A stretch of 64,000 nt of DNA, taken from JAVDCA01 sp035293985 (GTDB lineage Bacteria; Pseudomonadota; Alphaproteobacteria; Rhizobiales; Xanthobacteraceae). Shown here piece after piece: positions 26,537 through 35,451 of the stretch. The position numbers were made by a program, and so were the translations under genes. Position 1 is the first letter of the stretch. Each line of letters starts with the position of its first letter. Where the stretch lies: NCBI GenBank assembly GCA_035293985.1, contig DATGLS010000032.1, positions 349,159-413,158 of the forward strand, in the 5' to 3' direction. The notes below the pieces were generated by a model that was not told the DNA's origin, made no database searches, and saw only the letters and a list, made by a program, of their open reading frames with translations.

Positions 26537-27247
26537 TCAACTTTGCGGCATGTAGCTCCAGTCGCCGAGCAGGACCGGCGTGAACTGCGCGGCGGATCGG
26601 ATGAGAAAGACGTTCCGGCCGGTGAAGCGCAGCTGATCCGTCAGGTTGGAAAAGCAGCTGTCGATCATGATGCGTGACGAGGCGCGCTCGATCACCAGGG
26701 TCCAATCGAAGAAATTGTCGGTCAGCGCGCTGATCTCGATCACCTGTCGCCCGCCGGCCATCGCCTGCACATCGACGTTGGCGCGAAAATTGCTGCCCTT
26801 GAGATGGCAGACGACGAACTCCTCGTCGCGCACGACGCGCGCGAACAGCGCCTCCTCCCGCGCGCGGTCGCGCACGATCTGCAGATTCCATTTTTCCCGG
26901 AACGGAACGCCCGCGACCGCATACTTGTATTGATCGAACTTCATGATGTCGGCGAGCTCGGGTTGGGCGACGAGCTCGCGGCGCCCGCCGATGTAGCTCG
27001 CCAGCGAGATGATGCGATCACACCCGCGCTCCTGCAGCGTCGCCAATGGAATCGGAAACATCCAGTCTCCAGTCTCGCCCCCGAGCGGAATAAACTGGAC
27101 ATAGGGCGCCGCCGCCTGGAACGGCGGCACGTAAGGTGCGTAGATCGGCCACGCGACCGTGTGGCCCTGATCGACGAGGTATTTGGCGATCGGCAGCGCG
27201 ATGATGATGTCGCCGATGCCGCGCGTCTGGATCAGTCCGATCTTCAT
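26537..27247 (-). CDS. Short glycosyltransferase-9-like (heptosyltransferase-type) protein
   Basis: A 236-residue protein starting MKIGLIQTRGIGDIIIALPIAKYL, the first Rossmann strand and loop (RxGxGDxxxxxP) of heptosyltransferase-like GT9 proteins. A second strand pair VVCHLKGSNF and ISALTDNFFDW occupy the C-terminal domain position, where GT9 enzymes bind the sugar nucleotide. At 236 residues it is shorter than typical (about 320-350), so catalytic capability is uncertain. The neighbouring repeat and MBL gene give no pathway hint. Confidence 0.65.
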   Translation of the reverse strand: MKIGLIQTRGIGDIIIALPIAKYLVDQGHTVAWPIYAPYVPPFQAAAPYVQFIPLGGETGDWMFPIPLATLQERGCDRIISLASYIGGRRELVAQPELADIMKFDQYKYAVAGVPFREKWNLQIVRDRAREEALFARVVRDEEFVVCHLKGSNFRANVDVQAMAGGRQVIEISALTDNFFDWTLVIERASSRIMIDSCFSNLTDQLRFTGRNVFLIRSAAQFTPVLLGDWSYMPQS

Positions 27248-27438
27248 ATCCAGCGACCCGATTTCCCTTCGCCGCGAAACGCTATAGATCGTAGGATCGG
27301 TTGGCCGAGCTCGAAACCCGTCGCCTATGAGCGAGCGGCCTGCCCGATGAGTTTCGCGGAGCTTGTCCTCGGGCTTGCCAAAGGCAATACCGGGGGCTCA
27401 ACCCATCTACGATCCATCGCCCCCCCGGAGGACCTCCC

Positions 27439-28344
27439 GTGCCCGCTTCCCTGCAAGGCGAACTGCAGCCGACCATCTATCGCTTCAAGCTCGGCGAGTT
27501 CGAGGTCGCCAACATCATGGACAGCAAGGTGCTGCGCGAGGGGCTGCATCCGAGCTTCGGCGGCGAGCATCCGGTCGCCGAGATGGAGGCGCTGGCGGCG
27601 CAGAATCGCATCGACGCCAAGCGCTACGAGCACCCCTTCATCCCCACCGTGGTCAACACCGGCAAGCAGCTGATCCTCTTTGATACCGGCAACGGGGCGC
27701 TGCGGCGCGAGCATGAGCAGCTGCGCAACCGCTCGGTCGACGGCCACCTGGTCGAGCGGCTGCGCCAGGCCGGCTACAAGCCCGAGGATGTCGACGTTGT
27801 GGTGATCACGCACGGCCATCCCGACCACATCGGCGGGCTCACCGAGGGGGGCAAGCCGGTGTTTGCCAATGCGCGCTACGTGTTCGGCGCGACCGAGTTC
27901 GATTTCTGGAAGCGCGGCGAGAATGTCCGCGAGGCGCGCAAGTTCAATCGCGAGCTGTTCATGCAGATCGCCGTGCCGCTCGCCGACCGCGCGACCTTCG
28001 TCAAGCCGGGCGACGAGATCGCGCCCGGCATCCGCGCGGTCGACGCCTTCGGCCACTCCCCCGGCATGATGGCCTATCATGTCGAGAGCCAGGGCAAGCA
28101 GCTGCTGGTCTGGGCGGACACCGCCGGCCACTACATCGTATCGTTCCAGCGGCCGGATTGGCAGCTCGACGTCGACGACATCAAGGACAAGGCGATCGCG
28201 ACGCGCAAGCGGATGTTCGACATGGCGGCGAGCGACAAGCTCTTCGTCGCCGGCTATCACATGCCGTTCCCGGCGCTCGGATGGGTCGACAAGACCGCGA
28301 GCGGCTACCGCTGGGTGCCGGTGGGCTATCAGCTCAATCTGTAA
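27439..28344 (+). CDS. MBL-fold metallo-hydrolase
   Basis: A 301-residue metallo-beta-lactamase-fold protein. The zinc motif THGHPDHIGG (residues 124-133; H125, H127, D129, H130) is intact, with the further ligands in FGHSPGM and WADTAGHYI and a final His in AGYHMPFP. Related enzymes hydrolyse lactones and thioesters. Start is GTG at 27439 with GGAGG seven bases upstream. No signal peptide is present, so it is cytoplasmic. It is divergent from the GT9-like gene. Confidence 0.88.
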   Translation: MPASLQGELQPTIYRFKLGEFEVANIMDSKVLREGLHPSFGGEHPVAEMEALAAQNRIDAKRYEHPFIPTVVNTGKQLILFDTGNGALRREHEQLRNRSVDGHLVERLRQAGYKPEDVDVVVITHGHPDHIGGLTEGGKPVFANARYVFGATEFDFWKRGENVREARKFNRELFMQIAVPLADRATFVKPGDEIAPGIRAVDAFGHSPGMMAYHVESQGKQLLVWADTAGHYIVSFQRPDWQLDVDDIKDKAIATRKRMFDMAASDKLFVAGYHMPFPALGWVDKTASGYRWVPVGYQLNL

Positions 28345-28352
28345 AGGTGACC

Positions 28353-28440
28353 GTCATGGCCGGCTTCTCCCGGCCGTCCACAGCTTGCCGAATTGCCGAA
28401 AGGAAGACGTGGATGCCCGGCATACGCCGGGCATGACGAG
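28353..28440. repeat. Dispersed intergenic repeat (GTCATGGCCGGC family)
   Basis: GTCATGGCCGGCTTCTCCCG at the left and GACGTGGATGCCCGGCATACG at the right end in GGGCATGACGAG. Second copy of the family at 26407-26520; lies between convergent genes. Confidence 0.65.
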
Positions 28441-28454
28441 TTTTCCCGACCCGA

Positions 28455-28910
28455 TCACTTCTGATCGCAGTTCGACTCCGACAGCTCGCAGTACTTCTCG
28501 CGATCGGGCCCGGCGGTGAGCTTGCAGTGGGCGATCGCGCGCTCCTCGGCGGTCTCCTTGTCGGCCGCGATCGCCCAACCGGCGCCGGGGGTGCCGGGCT
28601 TGGGATCGAGCGACACCGCGTAGCATTCGTTGTGATAGGTGGCGATCACGCGGCACAGATCGGCGGCCTTGGGCGCGCCCTTGTCCTTCCATTTGCGGCA
28701 GTTCTGCAGGGCGTGATCGTTCGCCTCATCGGCGCTCCCCCAGTTCCAGCTCGTGCCCATGGCGATGCCGTCCTTGGCGACGCTGTTGGTCTGGCCGACC
28801 GCCAGGGCGCCGAAGGCGTTCGCCGCGGTCGTCCCGCCCGCGAGCGCCATTGCGCAAACCGCGGCCACGGCCGCGCCGGCCCGGAACGTCCTGCTCGATG
28901 TCGACGACAT
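28455..28910 (-). CDS. DUF4189-domain secreted protein
   Basis: A 151-residue protein with signal peptide (FRAGAAVAAVCAMALAGGTTAANA) and a DUF4189-type domain: FGALAVGQTNSVAKDGIAMGTSWNWGSADEANDHALQNCRKWK, then CRVIATYHNECYAVSLD and WAIAADKETAEERAIAHC. Four or more Cys pairs are in positions typical for disulfides. The role of DUF4189 is unknown. Start at 28910 is preceded by GGGGGTATCC; the frame continues upstream but without signal-like sequence. Confidence 0.82.
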   Translation of the reverse strand: MSSTSSRTFRAGAAVAAVCAMALAGGTTAANAFGALAVGQTNSVAKDGIAMGTSWNWGSADEANDHALQNCRKWKDKGAPKAADLCRVIATYHNECYAVSLDPKPGTPGAGWAIAADKETAEERAIAHCKLTAGPDREKYCELSESNCDQK

Positions 28911-29142
28911 GGATACCCCCCATTGCAAAATGTCGGTCCGCACCAGAAAAGCAAATCCGACGACGCCCCGCAATAGCGAACGCGCAATGTTGCGGCGCAT
29001 GGGACCGGGGCGAGCCGGGGCCAGGGTCGCCCCCGTGGCTCGGTAGGGCCACGTGTCGCACGCCACGCCCCGATCGCCCACATGGCCTGCCGCACCGAAT
29101 TCAAATAGCCTGAATGAATAAGGCGACAGAGGGGGGATTGCT

Positions 29143-30144
29143 ATGATGGCGGCCAGAATCGCTTGCTACGCTGCACGCAACGCGTTGCTCGTCGGCTGCA
29201 TGCTCGCGCCCGGCCTGACGGCCGCGATCGCCGAGGACGCCTATCCGACCAAGCCGGTGCACATGATCATCCCGTTCGCGGCGGGCGGGCCGACCGACAT
29301 CGTCGGGCGCATCATGGCGACCAAGATGGGATTGCTGCTCGGCCAGCAGTTCGTAGTCGAGGACCGCACCGGCGCTGGCGGCAACATCGGCGCCGACGTC
29401 GTCGCCCGGGCGTCCAACGACGGCTACACGCTGCTGATGGCGACGGTGTCGACCCATGCCATCAATCCCGGCCTCTACCGGCACATGCCGTACGATCCGA
29501 TCAAGGATTTCGTCGGGCTCGGACGAGTCGGCGTCACGCCGACGCTGCTCGGCGTCAACCCGAAGCTCCCGGTGACGGATCTCAAGAGCCTGATCGACCT
29601 GATCAAGGCCAATCCCGGCAAGTACACCTTCGGCTCCTCCGGCGTCGGCTCGATTCTGCATCTGTGCGGCGAGGAATTCAAATCGAAGGCCGGCGGGCTT
29701 GTTATCACTCATGTGCCCTATCGCGGCTCGGCGCCGATGGACGCCGATCTCGTCGGCGGCCAGATCGCCATGGCGTTCGACGCGACGCCGACCGCCATGC
29801 CGCTGGCGAAATCGGGCCAGATTCGCGCCATCGCGGCCGGCATGCTGGAGCGCATCAAGGCGATGCCGGATCTCCCCACCCTCGATGAGCTCGGGCTCAA
29901 AGGTTACGAGTGCTACACCTGGAACGCGATCCTCGCGCCCGCCGGCACGCCGCAGCCCATCGTCGCCAAGCTCAACAAGGCGATCAACGACGCCCTCGCC
30001 GATCCCAAGGTGGCGAGCGCGCTGGAGGTCGCCGGCATCCAGCCGACCCCCGGCAGCACGCCCAAATCCACCGCCGAGTTCCTCGTCACCGAGCTCGCCA
30101 AATGGGCGCCGATCATCAAGGCGTCCGGCGCGCACATCGATTGA
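29143..30144 (+). CDS. TctC/Bug-type tricarboxylate-transport binding protein, orphan 1
   Basis: A 333-residue periplasmic binding protein of the tripartite tricarboxylate receptor (TctC/Bug) family. A signal peptide runs to about residue 30. The two Bug beta-hairpin segments are visible as YPTKPVHMIIPFAAGGPTDIVGR and VEDRTGAGGNIGADVVARASNDGYTLL; the ligand-binding region includes VPYRGSAPMDADLVGGQI. Bug proteins bind dicarboxylates and aromatic or nicotinate-like acids. No TctA or TctB membrane gene is adjacent, as is common in this lineage. Confidence 0.92.
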   Translation: MMAARIACYAARNALLVGCMLAPGLTAAIAEDAYPTKPVHMIIPFAAGGPTDIVGRIMATKMGLLLGQQFVVEDRTGAGGNIGADVVARASNDGYTLLMATVSTHAINPGLYRHMPYDPIKDFVGLGRVGVTPTLLGVNPKLPVTDLKSLIDLIKANPGKYTFGSSGVGSILHLCGEEFKSKAGGLVITHVPYRGSAPMDADLVGGQIAMAFDATPTAMPLAKSGQIRAIAAGMLERIKAMPDLPTLDELGLKGYECYTWNAILAPAGTPQPIVAKLNKAINDALADPKVASALEVAGIQPTPGSTPKSTAEFLVTELAKWAPIIKASGAHID

Positions 30145-30209
30145 GCGGGAAACCTCACCACGCGACGACCTCGTTCCCGGCACACGACAACCTTCCCACC
30201 ACACGACGA

Positions 30210-30350
30210 CCTCATCCCGAGGAGCCTTTCTTCGCGCAGCGAAGAAAGGCGCCTCGAAGGATGGGCCGAGCATGCCTGTGGCGCACTTGGCCGCCCTGCC
30301 CATGGTTCCAGACGCGCGGCCGCAAGCGCGGCGCGCTCCTCACCCAGGCT
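30210..30350. repeat. Dispersed intergenic repeat (CCTCATCC-GAGGAG family)
   Basis: CCTCATCCCGAGGAGCCTTT, then an imperfect hairpin around TCTTCGCGCAGCGAAGA, then CTCGAAGGATGGGCC and CCATGGTTCCAGACGCGCGG. It fills most of the 247-base gap between two convergent genes. Confidence 0.65.
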
Positions 30351-30391
30351 GTCGCTTTGGCCGGCGCTGAGACGCTGAGCTTGCAGCCCGC

Positions 30392-30628
30392 TCAATTCGC
30401 CTGCTTCTTCGCGTCACCCTCCGGCGCCGCCGCGCCGATCTGCACTGAATCCTTCGGGACGCAGAACGAGAACGCGATCCGGCTCTTCTCGACGTGATCG
30501 GAGTCGAAATTGCCGCGCACGTGGGTCGCCTGCACGCAGGCGTGCTCGGTGGGGAACTCGGGCCCCGGCACGACGGTGAGCTTCGGCTGGCCGCCGAACC
30601 CGATGGACATCGCTACGATCACCCACAT
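30392..30628 (-). CDS. Small hypothetical protein
   Basis: Seventy-eight residues beginning MWVIVAMSIGFGGQPKLTVV, with a short hydrophobic start and a C-terminus GAAAPEGDAKKQAN. It is supported by a strong ribosome site GGGAGG seven bases before the ATG. Two Cys (EHACVQA, FSFCVPK) may pair. I recognise no family. The first 10-12 residues could be the end of a short signal sequence. Confidence 0.6.
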   Translation of the reverse strand: MWVIVAMSIGFGGQPKLTVVPGPEFPTEHACVQATHVRGNFDSDHVEKSRIAFSFCVPKDSVQIGAAAPEGDAKKQAN

Positions 30629-30740
30629 GGATGGCCTCCCGCGACTGGGTTGATCCCGTTAAACGAGCAACCATGCCGCCGAGTTCCCGCGGCACGCCGT
30701 CCTGCCGGCACGGCGCCGCATCCGGTCCGCCGTCGCTCAA

Positions 30741-30760
30741 ATGCAACAAAATAGTTGCAT
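30741..30760. promoter_or_regulatory. Perfect palindromic operator, probable ArsR site, overlapping a promoter
   Basis: ATGCAAC-AAAATA-GTTGCAT is a perfect 7+6+7 inverted repeat. Its right half contains a -35 hexamer TTGCAT (30755-30760); 17 bases later lies TATCTA (30778-30783) as a -10 element, followed by AGGAGG and the SRPBCC start at 30806. ArsR-type repressors often bind such ATGCAAC/GTTGCAT sites next to their own operon, and an ArsR gene is the second gene of this operon. Binding is inferred. Confidence 0.7.
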
Positions 30761-30805
30761 ATTCCCCCGCGTCGCCGTATCTAACGAGCAACCAGGAGGT
30801 TGCGT

Positions 30806-31255
30806 ATGTCCGATCGCATCGAGAAGACCATCGAGCTCAAGGCGCCGGTCGCGCGCGTATGGAAGGCGCTGACCGATCACGAGGAGTTCGGCCAGTGGTT
30901 CCGCGTGCGCCTCGACGGCCCGTTCAAGGCCGGGGAGATCACGCGCGGGCACATCACCTATCCGGGGTACGAGCACTTGCACTGGGAAGCCGTGGTGGAG
31001 AAGATCGAGCCGGAGCGGATTTTTTCCTTCAGCTGGCACCCCTACGCGATCGACCCGAAGGCGGATTACAGCAACGAGACGCCGACGCTGGTCGAGTTCA
31101 CGCTCGAGCCGATCGCGACCGGCACGCGCCTGCGCATCGTCGAGTCCGGCTTCGACAGGCTGCCGCCGCACCGCCGCGATGAGGCCTTCCGGATGAACGA
31201 CCATGGCTGGGGCATTCAGACGAAGAACATCGCGCAACATGTCGAACCGGCGTAA
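30806..31255 (+). CDS. SRPBCC/AHSA1-domain protein
   Basis: A 149-residue START/Bet v 1-like (AHSA1) protein: SDRIEKTIELKAPVARVWKALTDHEEFGQWFRVRLDGPF matches the family's N-terminal strand-helix and W-phenylalanine pattern; PGYEHLHWEAVVEKIEPERIFSFSW is the central sheet. The fold binds hydrophobic ligands. ATG at 30806 has AGGAGG seven bases upstream; codons before it are non-coding. The 3' end overlaps arsR-type gene by 17 bases, a pairing very common in bacteria. Confidence 0.88.
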   Translation: MSDRIEKTIELKAPVARVWKALTDHEEFGQWFRVRLDGPFKAGEITRGHITYPGYEHLHWEAVVEKIEPERIFSFSWHPYAIDPKADYSNETPTLVEFTLEPIATGTRLRIVESGFDRLPPHRRDEAFRMNDHGWGIQTKNIAQHVEPA

Positions 31256-31580
31256 CGGGGCAGCCGCGCTCAAGACGCGCGCGGCGGTGTTCGCCGCGCT
31301 CGGCGACGAGACGCGCCTCTCGGTGCTCGCGCGTCTCGCGCGGGGCGAGCCGCAGTCGATCGCCCGCCTCACGGACGGCACCCGCCTCACCCGCCAGGCG
31401 GTGACGAAGCACCTGCGCGTGCTCGAGGAGGTCGGCGTCGTGCGCTCGGTCAAGGTCGGGCGCGAAAGCCGTTTCGCGCTCGAGCCGAAGCCGCTCGACC
31501 AGCTGCGCGACTATCTCGATCTCGTCTCGCGTCAGTGGGATGCGGCGCTGGCCCGGCTCAAGACGCTGGTGGAGAGCTAA
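31239..31580 (+). CDS. ArsR-family winged-helix repressor
   Basis: A 113-residue ArsR/SmtB-type regulator with FAALGDETRLSVLARLARGEPQSIARLTDGTRLTRQAVTKHLRVLEEVGVVRSVKVGRESRFALEPK, the full winged-helix core. No metal-binding Cys is present (no CxxD/CVC), so it is unlikely to be an arsenic sensor; it is rather of the ligand- or redox-responsive group linked to SRPBCC proteins. It starts inside the SRPBCC gene at 31239. It probably represses the operon at the palindrome at 30741. Confidence 0.88.
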   Translation: MSNRRNGAAALKTRAAVFAALGDETRLSVLARLARGEPQSIARLTDGTRLTRQAVTKHLRVLEEVGVVRSVKVGRESRFALEPKPLDQLRDYLDLVSRQWDAALARLKTLVES

Positions 31581-31593
31581 CCTCAAGGGGCGT

Positions 31594-31735
31594 CTTCCCC
31601 TCCCCGCACTTGCGCGGGAGGAATACGCGCGAAGCGCGCAGGAGGGGGCAAGTCGGCAACGCCTGCGCACGCGGCCCCCACTCTCCCCGCAAGCGCGTCG
31701 CAAGCGCGGGGGAGAGGGCCGGCTGAGCAGCGGCG
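31594..31735. repeat. Dispersed intergenic repeat (CGCGCGAAGCGCGCAGGAGG family)
   Basis: Contains CTCCCCGCACTTGCGCGGGAG, the core CGCGAAGCGCGCAGGAGGGG followed by GCAAGTC, and CTCTCCCCGCAAGCG near the end. Related sequence at 35452-35612. It lies in the 277-base gap between arsR and the GNAT gene; nothing else is recognisable in this gap. Confidence 0.65.
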
Positions 31736-31857
31736 CCAGCGTGGTCCAAAATCGAGCGCCGTCCGGTGCATTCGGAAAACTCATCCGTCGCCTGAGAAAG
31801 CTTCGTTTGAACGGTGTACGCTCGCGACGCAGGATGCGTCACGCAACGGAGCCGGCG

Positions 31858-32448
31858 ATGAACGCTTTTGACTCGGTCGAGGCAAGGTCCCGCGTCTTCA
31901 TGCTCCCGTCGCGGGAGCTGGTGCTGATCCGGCCCATTCGCCCGCACGACGCCCGCACCTTGCAGGCCTATCTGCGCCGCCTCACGCCGGAGAGCCGGCG
32001 CAACCGCTTCCTCGGCGCGCTGAGCGAGCTGTCGCCGCGTGAGCTCGCGCGCTTCGCCGACATGGATCGTCCCGGCGCGGTCGCGCTTTTGGCCTTCGCG
32101 GGCCCAGACGCTGTGATGATCGGCGAGGCGATCGTCGTGGTCATGCCGGGCAGCACGCGCGGCGAGATCGCGCTGTCGGTGATGGACCCCTGGCAGCGTC
32201 GCGGGCTCGGCCTGCTCCTGCTGCAAGCGATCGAATGCCGGGCGCGCGCGTTCGGCGCGCGCCACCTCTTCGGAGAGGTCCTGCGCACCAACACAGCCAT
32301 GAAAGGCCTCGCCCGCAAGGCCGGCTTCGCACTCACGAGCCCGTTCACCGATGCGCGCCTGGTCGAGATCGTGAAGGACCTGGCGCGCACGCCGCCCGGA
32401 CCATTGTGCGGCGAACGGCTCGCCGAACTACCCTCGATTGCGGCCTGA
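31858..32448 (+). CDS. GNAT-family N-acetyltransferase
   Basis: A 196-residue acetyl-CoA-dependent transferase. The N-terminus LVLIRPIRPHDARTLQAYLRRLTPESRRNRFLG is the alpha1 region. The acetyl-CoA pyrophosphate motif is QRRGLG (113-118), in the usual Q/RxxGxG form, flanked by EIALSVMDPW and LLLLQAIECRAR. The protein substrate is unknown. Start at 31858 follows ACGGAG at nine bases. It stands alone between repeats. Confidence 0.85.
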   Translation: MNAFDSVEARSRVFMLPSRELVLIRPIRPHDARTLQAYLRRLTPESRRNRFLGALSELSPRELARFADMDRPGAVALLAFAGPDAVMIGEAIVVVMPGSTRGEIALSVMDPWQRRGLGLLLLQAIECRARAFGARHLFGEVLRTNTAMKGLARKAGFALTSPFTDARLVEIVKDLARTPPGPLCGERLAELPSIAA

Positions 32449-32458
32449 CGTCTTCACG

Positions 32459-32484
32459 CTCCCCTGCAGGGCCCTGCAGGGGAG
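32459..32484. repeat. Perfect 26-base palindrome
   Basis: CTCCCCTGCAGGG is immediately followed by its own reverse complement. Same family as 24644-24674. It lies 11 bases after the GNAT stop codon and may fold as a hairpin in the transcript, though no T-run follows. Confidence 0.6.
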
Positions 32485-32629
32485 GGTGAAGATCCGCGCG
32501 GCTGACTAAGCGGCTATCGCGACAGAAGAACCCCTTTGACGCCGGCTTGACGACATATGGTGCGAGTGTCGGCTTTGATCGCGCCGCGCGTCCGGCTCCT
32601 GTTCCACTTCGGCTGAGGAAAACCTGCCG

Positions 32630-34369
32630 ATGGCCCCCCAACCCGTCGCCCGCAGCGAATCGATTGCGCCCTGCATTCCCGAGCTCGAGCACCTCATCGC
32701 CGACGCGATGGACGAGTGGAAGATCCCCGCCCTCGCGGTGGCGGTGGTCCAGAACGGCGACGTGGCGCTGCTCCAGGCCTATGGCCAGCGAGACGTCGAA
32801 GCCGGCCTGAAGGCGACGACCGAGACCCAGTTCCTGATCGGCTCGGTGACGAAATCGTTCACTGCCGCCGGCCTCGCGCTTCTGGTGGACGAGCGCCGCC
32901 TCGATTGGACCCGGCCGGTGCGCGACTACATCCCCGAGTTCCGCCTGCACGATCCGGTCGCGACCGACCGCGTCACGGTGCGCGACCTGCTCTCCCATCA
33001 CTCCGGGCTGCCCCGCCATGACTGGGTGTGGATGCCGGCCGATCTGACGCCCGCGCAGATGCTGGCGGCCCTTCGCCATCTGGAGCCGAGCGGCGACATT
33101 CGCACCGCCTACCAGTATTGCAACCTCGGCTATCTCGTCGCCGGCATGGTCGCCGAGCGCATCAGCGGCCAGAGCTGGACCGATTTCACCCGCGCGCGCC
33201 TGACCGAGAAGCTCGGCATGAAGGTGAGCTTCGGCGTGGAAGAGCTTGCCGCCGCCGCCGATTCCTCCGTCCCCTATTGGATGGAGGGAGACACCCGCCT
33301 GCGCCTGAAACCCTGGCCGATCGTCGTGACGGCCGCGGGCGGCATCGTCACCTCGATTGCGAGCTTCGTGAGCTGGCTGCGCCTGCATATCGAGCAGGGC
33401 GCGTTCGCCGGGCAACGCCTGTTGCCGACCGCCTTGATCCGGCAGCTGCAGACCCCGCGCGTGCATGTTTCGGCACCCGAGTTCGCCGAGTACGGCGATA
33501 CGCATTACGGCCTGGGCCTGCGCACGCAGCAGTATCGCGGCGCGAGGGTCGTGTGGCACGGCGGCGGCTGGGGCGGCTGGAGCACGCTGATGACGATGCT
33601 GCCCGATCGCGGCGTCGGCGTCGCGGTGTTCACCAATCGCAGCCAGAGCGTCGTCCCGGACATCATCGCCAATTACGTGTTCGACCGCGCGTGCGGCCTG
33701 GAGCCAGTTCCGTGGCTCGACCGCTTTCGCGAGCGCCGCCGCAAATTCCTCGCGCAGCTCGATGCCGACCGGCAGGCACGGAAAGCGACGCGCCAGCCGG
33801 ACACTCGGCCGAGCCACCCGCTTGCGGACTATGCCGGCGATTACGACCATCCGGCGTATGGCCGGATGACGATCACCTACGCCGACGGCCAACTCGGCTG
33901 GGCTTGGCGCGGCATGTCCGCCGCCCTCGCGCATCGCCACTACGATACTTTCGAGCTGCCCGAGGTGCTTGGCGTCCTGTTTCCCGACCGGCTCGCCATC
34001 ACGTTCTCGACTGATCGCGAAGGCAACATCGCAAGCCTCGCGGCGCCGTTCGAGCCGATGGTCAAGGACATCGTATTCGCCCGCATGGCCGGCGGCGATT
34101 GCACGGACCCGGCGTTTCGCGCGCGCTGCATCGGTGCGTTCATCTGCCAGGGAATTGCAGCGGCGATCATCGCGCAGGACAACGATGGCCAGCTCACGTT
34201 GACGTTCGGGAGCCAACCGATGAGCAAGCTGCTTCCCCACCAGGGCCGCACCTTCGCGATCGACGAGCTCGGCGGCTTCCGGGTGGAATTCCGTCTCGGC
34301 GCGGGCGGCGATGTCGATGAACTGATCTTGCACCAGCCGAATGGTACGTTCGTGGCCCGGCGAGCGTGA
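32630..34369 (+). CDS. Class C beta-lactamase-like serine hydrolase with DUF3471-type C-terminus
   Basis: A 579-residue serine hydrolase of the penicillin-binding/class C beta-lactamase fold. The nucleophile motif is S72-V-T-K75; the second motif Y-C-N is in YQYCNLGY (about 165), and the third, HGGGWGG, lies near residue 305. Residues about 400-579 form a C-terminal beta region with HPLADYAGDYDHPAYGRMTI, resembling DUF3471. No signal peptide is visible, so it is probably cytoplasmic and an esterase or peptidase, not a drug-resistance enzyme. ATG at 32630 follows GAGGAAA at about eight bases. Confidence 0.87.
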   Translation: MAPQPVARSESIAPCIPELEHLIADAMDEWKIPALAVAVVQNGDVALLQAYGQRDVEAGLKATTETQFLIGSVTKSFTAAGLALLVDERRLDWTRPVRDYIPEFRLHDPVATDRVTVRDLLSHHSGLPRHDWVWMPADLTPAQMLAALRHLEPSGDIRTAYQYCNLGYLVAGMVAERISGQSWTDFTRARLTEKLGMKVSFGVEELAAAADSSVPYWMEGDTRLRLKPWPIVVTAAGGIVTSIASFVSWLRLHIEQGAFAGQRLLPTALIRQLQTPRVHVSAPEFAEYGDTHYGLGLRTQQYRGARVVWHGGGWGGWSTLMTMLPDRGVGVAVFTNRSQSVVPDIIANYVFDRACGLEPVPWLDRFRERRRKFLAQLDADRQARKATRQPDTRPSHPLADYAGDYDHPAYGRMTITYADGQLGWAWRGMSAALAHRHYDTFELPEVLGVLFPDRLAITFSTDREGNIASLAAPFEPMVKDIVFARMAGGDCTDPAFRARCIGAFICQGIAAAIIAQDNDGQLTLTFGSQPMSKLLPHQGRTFAIDELGGFRVEFRLGAGGDVDELILHQPNGTFVARRA

Positions 34370-34453
34370 GGACTGGCTTGGCACGCTGACTGCGCTCCCT
34401 CTCCCCGCGAAGATCCGGGCAGAGGGGGCCCAACCGCCCTGCGCACCTCACAG

Positions 34454-35398
34454 CTAATTCGCCATCGGAATCCCGAGCTTCTTGATCATCGGACCCCAGA
34501 AGGCGACATCGTGCGCGATGCGCGCCTTGAAGCCCGCGGCGTCGAGCGTGCCGACCGTCTCGCCCTGCTTCATCGCCTCCTGCAGGCGCGGCGATTCGAT
34601 CGCCGTGAGCGCGGCCGCTTCGACCTTCTTCGCCACGTCGGGCGCGAGGCCGGCGGGCGCGAGCAGGCCGTACCAATTCTCCATCACCATGTCGGGATAG
34701 CCGAGCTCGACCGCGGTCGGCACGTCCGGCAGCGAGGCGAGGCGCTCGGTGCCGAGCACCGCGAGCGCGCGCACCTTCTTCGCCGCGATCAGCGGCAGGA
34801 TCACCGGCGGATCGGCCGCGAGCGTGTCGAGACGGTTCGCCAATAGATCCGGCAAGGCGACCGAGAAGCCGCGATAGGGAATGTGCGTGATGCTCACATG
34901 GCCGCCGTAGTTGATGAGCTCGAGGGCGAGATTCATCGTGCTGCCGGGCCCGGCCGAGCCGTAGCTGAGCTTCCTGGTCTTGGCGAGCGCGATCAGGCCC
35001 TTGAGGTCCTTCACCGGCGATTCCGGCGTCACCACCACGATCATCGGCACGTGCCCGATCATGGCGATGGGCGTGAATGACTTGACGGGATCGTATTTGA
35101 GATCGGTGCGCAGCGCCGCCGCGACCACGTGCGAGCCCTGGCTGCCGAACAGCAGCGTGCGGCCGTCGGCGGGCGCGCGCGAGACGAGCTCGGTCGCGAT
35201 CACCCCGCCGGCGCCGGCGCGGTCGTCGACGATGATGGTCTGCCCGAGCGGCCCCTGCATCGCGTTGCCGAGGAGCCGCGCCATCGTGTCGACCGGCCCA
35301 CCAGCCGCGAACGGGACGACGAAGCGGACCGTCTCCTGCGCGCGCGCGGGCGCGGCGCTGGCGAGCGCGAGCAGGATGAGGAGAAGAAGTCGGCGCAT
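34454..35398 (-). CDS. TctC/Bug-type binding protein, orphan 2
   Basis: A 314-residue TctC/Bug receptor with signal peptide MRRLLLLILLALASAAPARA. Core segments are VRFVVPFAAGGPVDTMARLLG, VDDRAGAGGVIATELVSRAPADGRTLLFG, and HIPYRGFSVALPDLLANR. The ATG at 35398 has GGAGG seven bases upstream; the frame runs far beyond it through the 35452-35612 repeat. No tctA/tctB neighbour. It is convergent with the serine hydrolase and divergent from the MDR gene. Confidence 0.92.
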   Translation of the reverse strand: MRRLLLLILLALASAAPARAQETVRFVVPFAAGGPVDTMARLLGNAMQGPLGQTIIVDDRAGAGGVIATELVSRAPADGRTLLFGSQGSHVVAAALRTDLKYDPVKSFTPIAMIGHVPMIVVVTPESPVKDLKGLIALAKTRKLSYGSAGPGSTMNLALELINYGGHVSITHIPYRGFSVALPDLLANRLDTLAADPPVILPLIAAKKVRALAVLGTERLASLPDVPTAVELGYPDMVMENWYGLLAPAGLAPDVAKKVEAAALTAIESPRLQEAMKQGETVGTLDAAGFKARIAHDVAFWGPMIKKLGIPMAN

Positions 35399-35451
35399 GA
35401 CGAACCTCCGGCTATCGATCCTGCATGTTAGCGCAAGACGGCGCCTTTTCC

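Noticed and set aside
31239..31580. Arsenic-sensing ArsR
   Set aside because: The metal-site Cys residues are absent and no ars genes are nearby.
32630..34369. A drug-resistance beta-lactamase
   Set aside because: Class C-like fold motifs are present, but there is no signal peptide and the C-terminal domain is that of esterase/peptidase-type relatives.
32345..34384. A 679-codon minus-strand frame opposite the serine hydrolase gene
   Set aside because: Shadow of the plus-strand gene, with no ribosome site and atypical composition.
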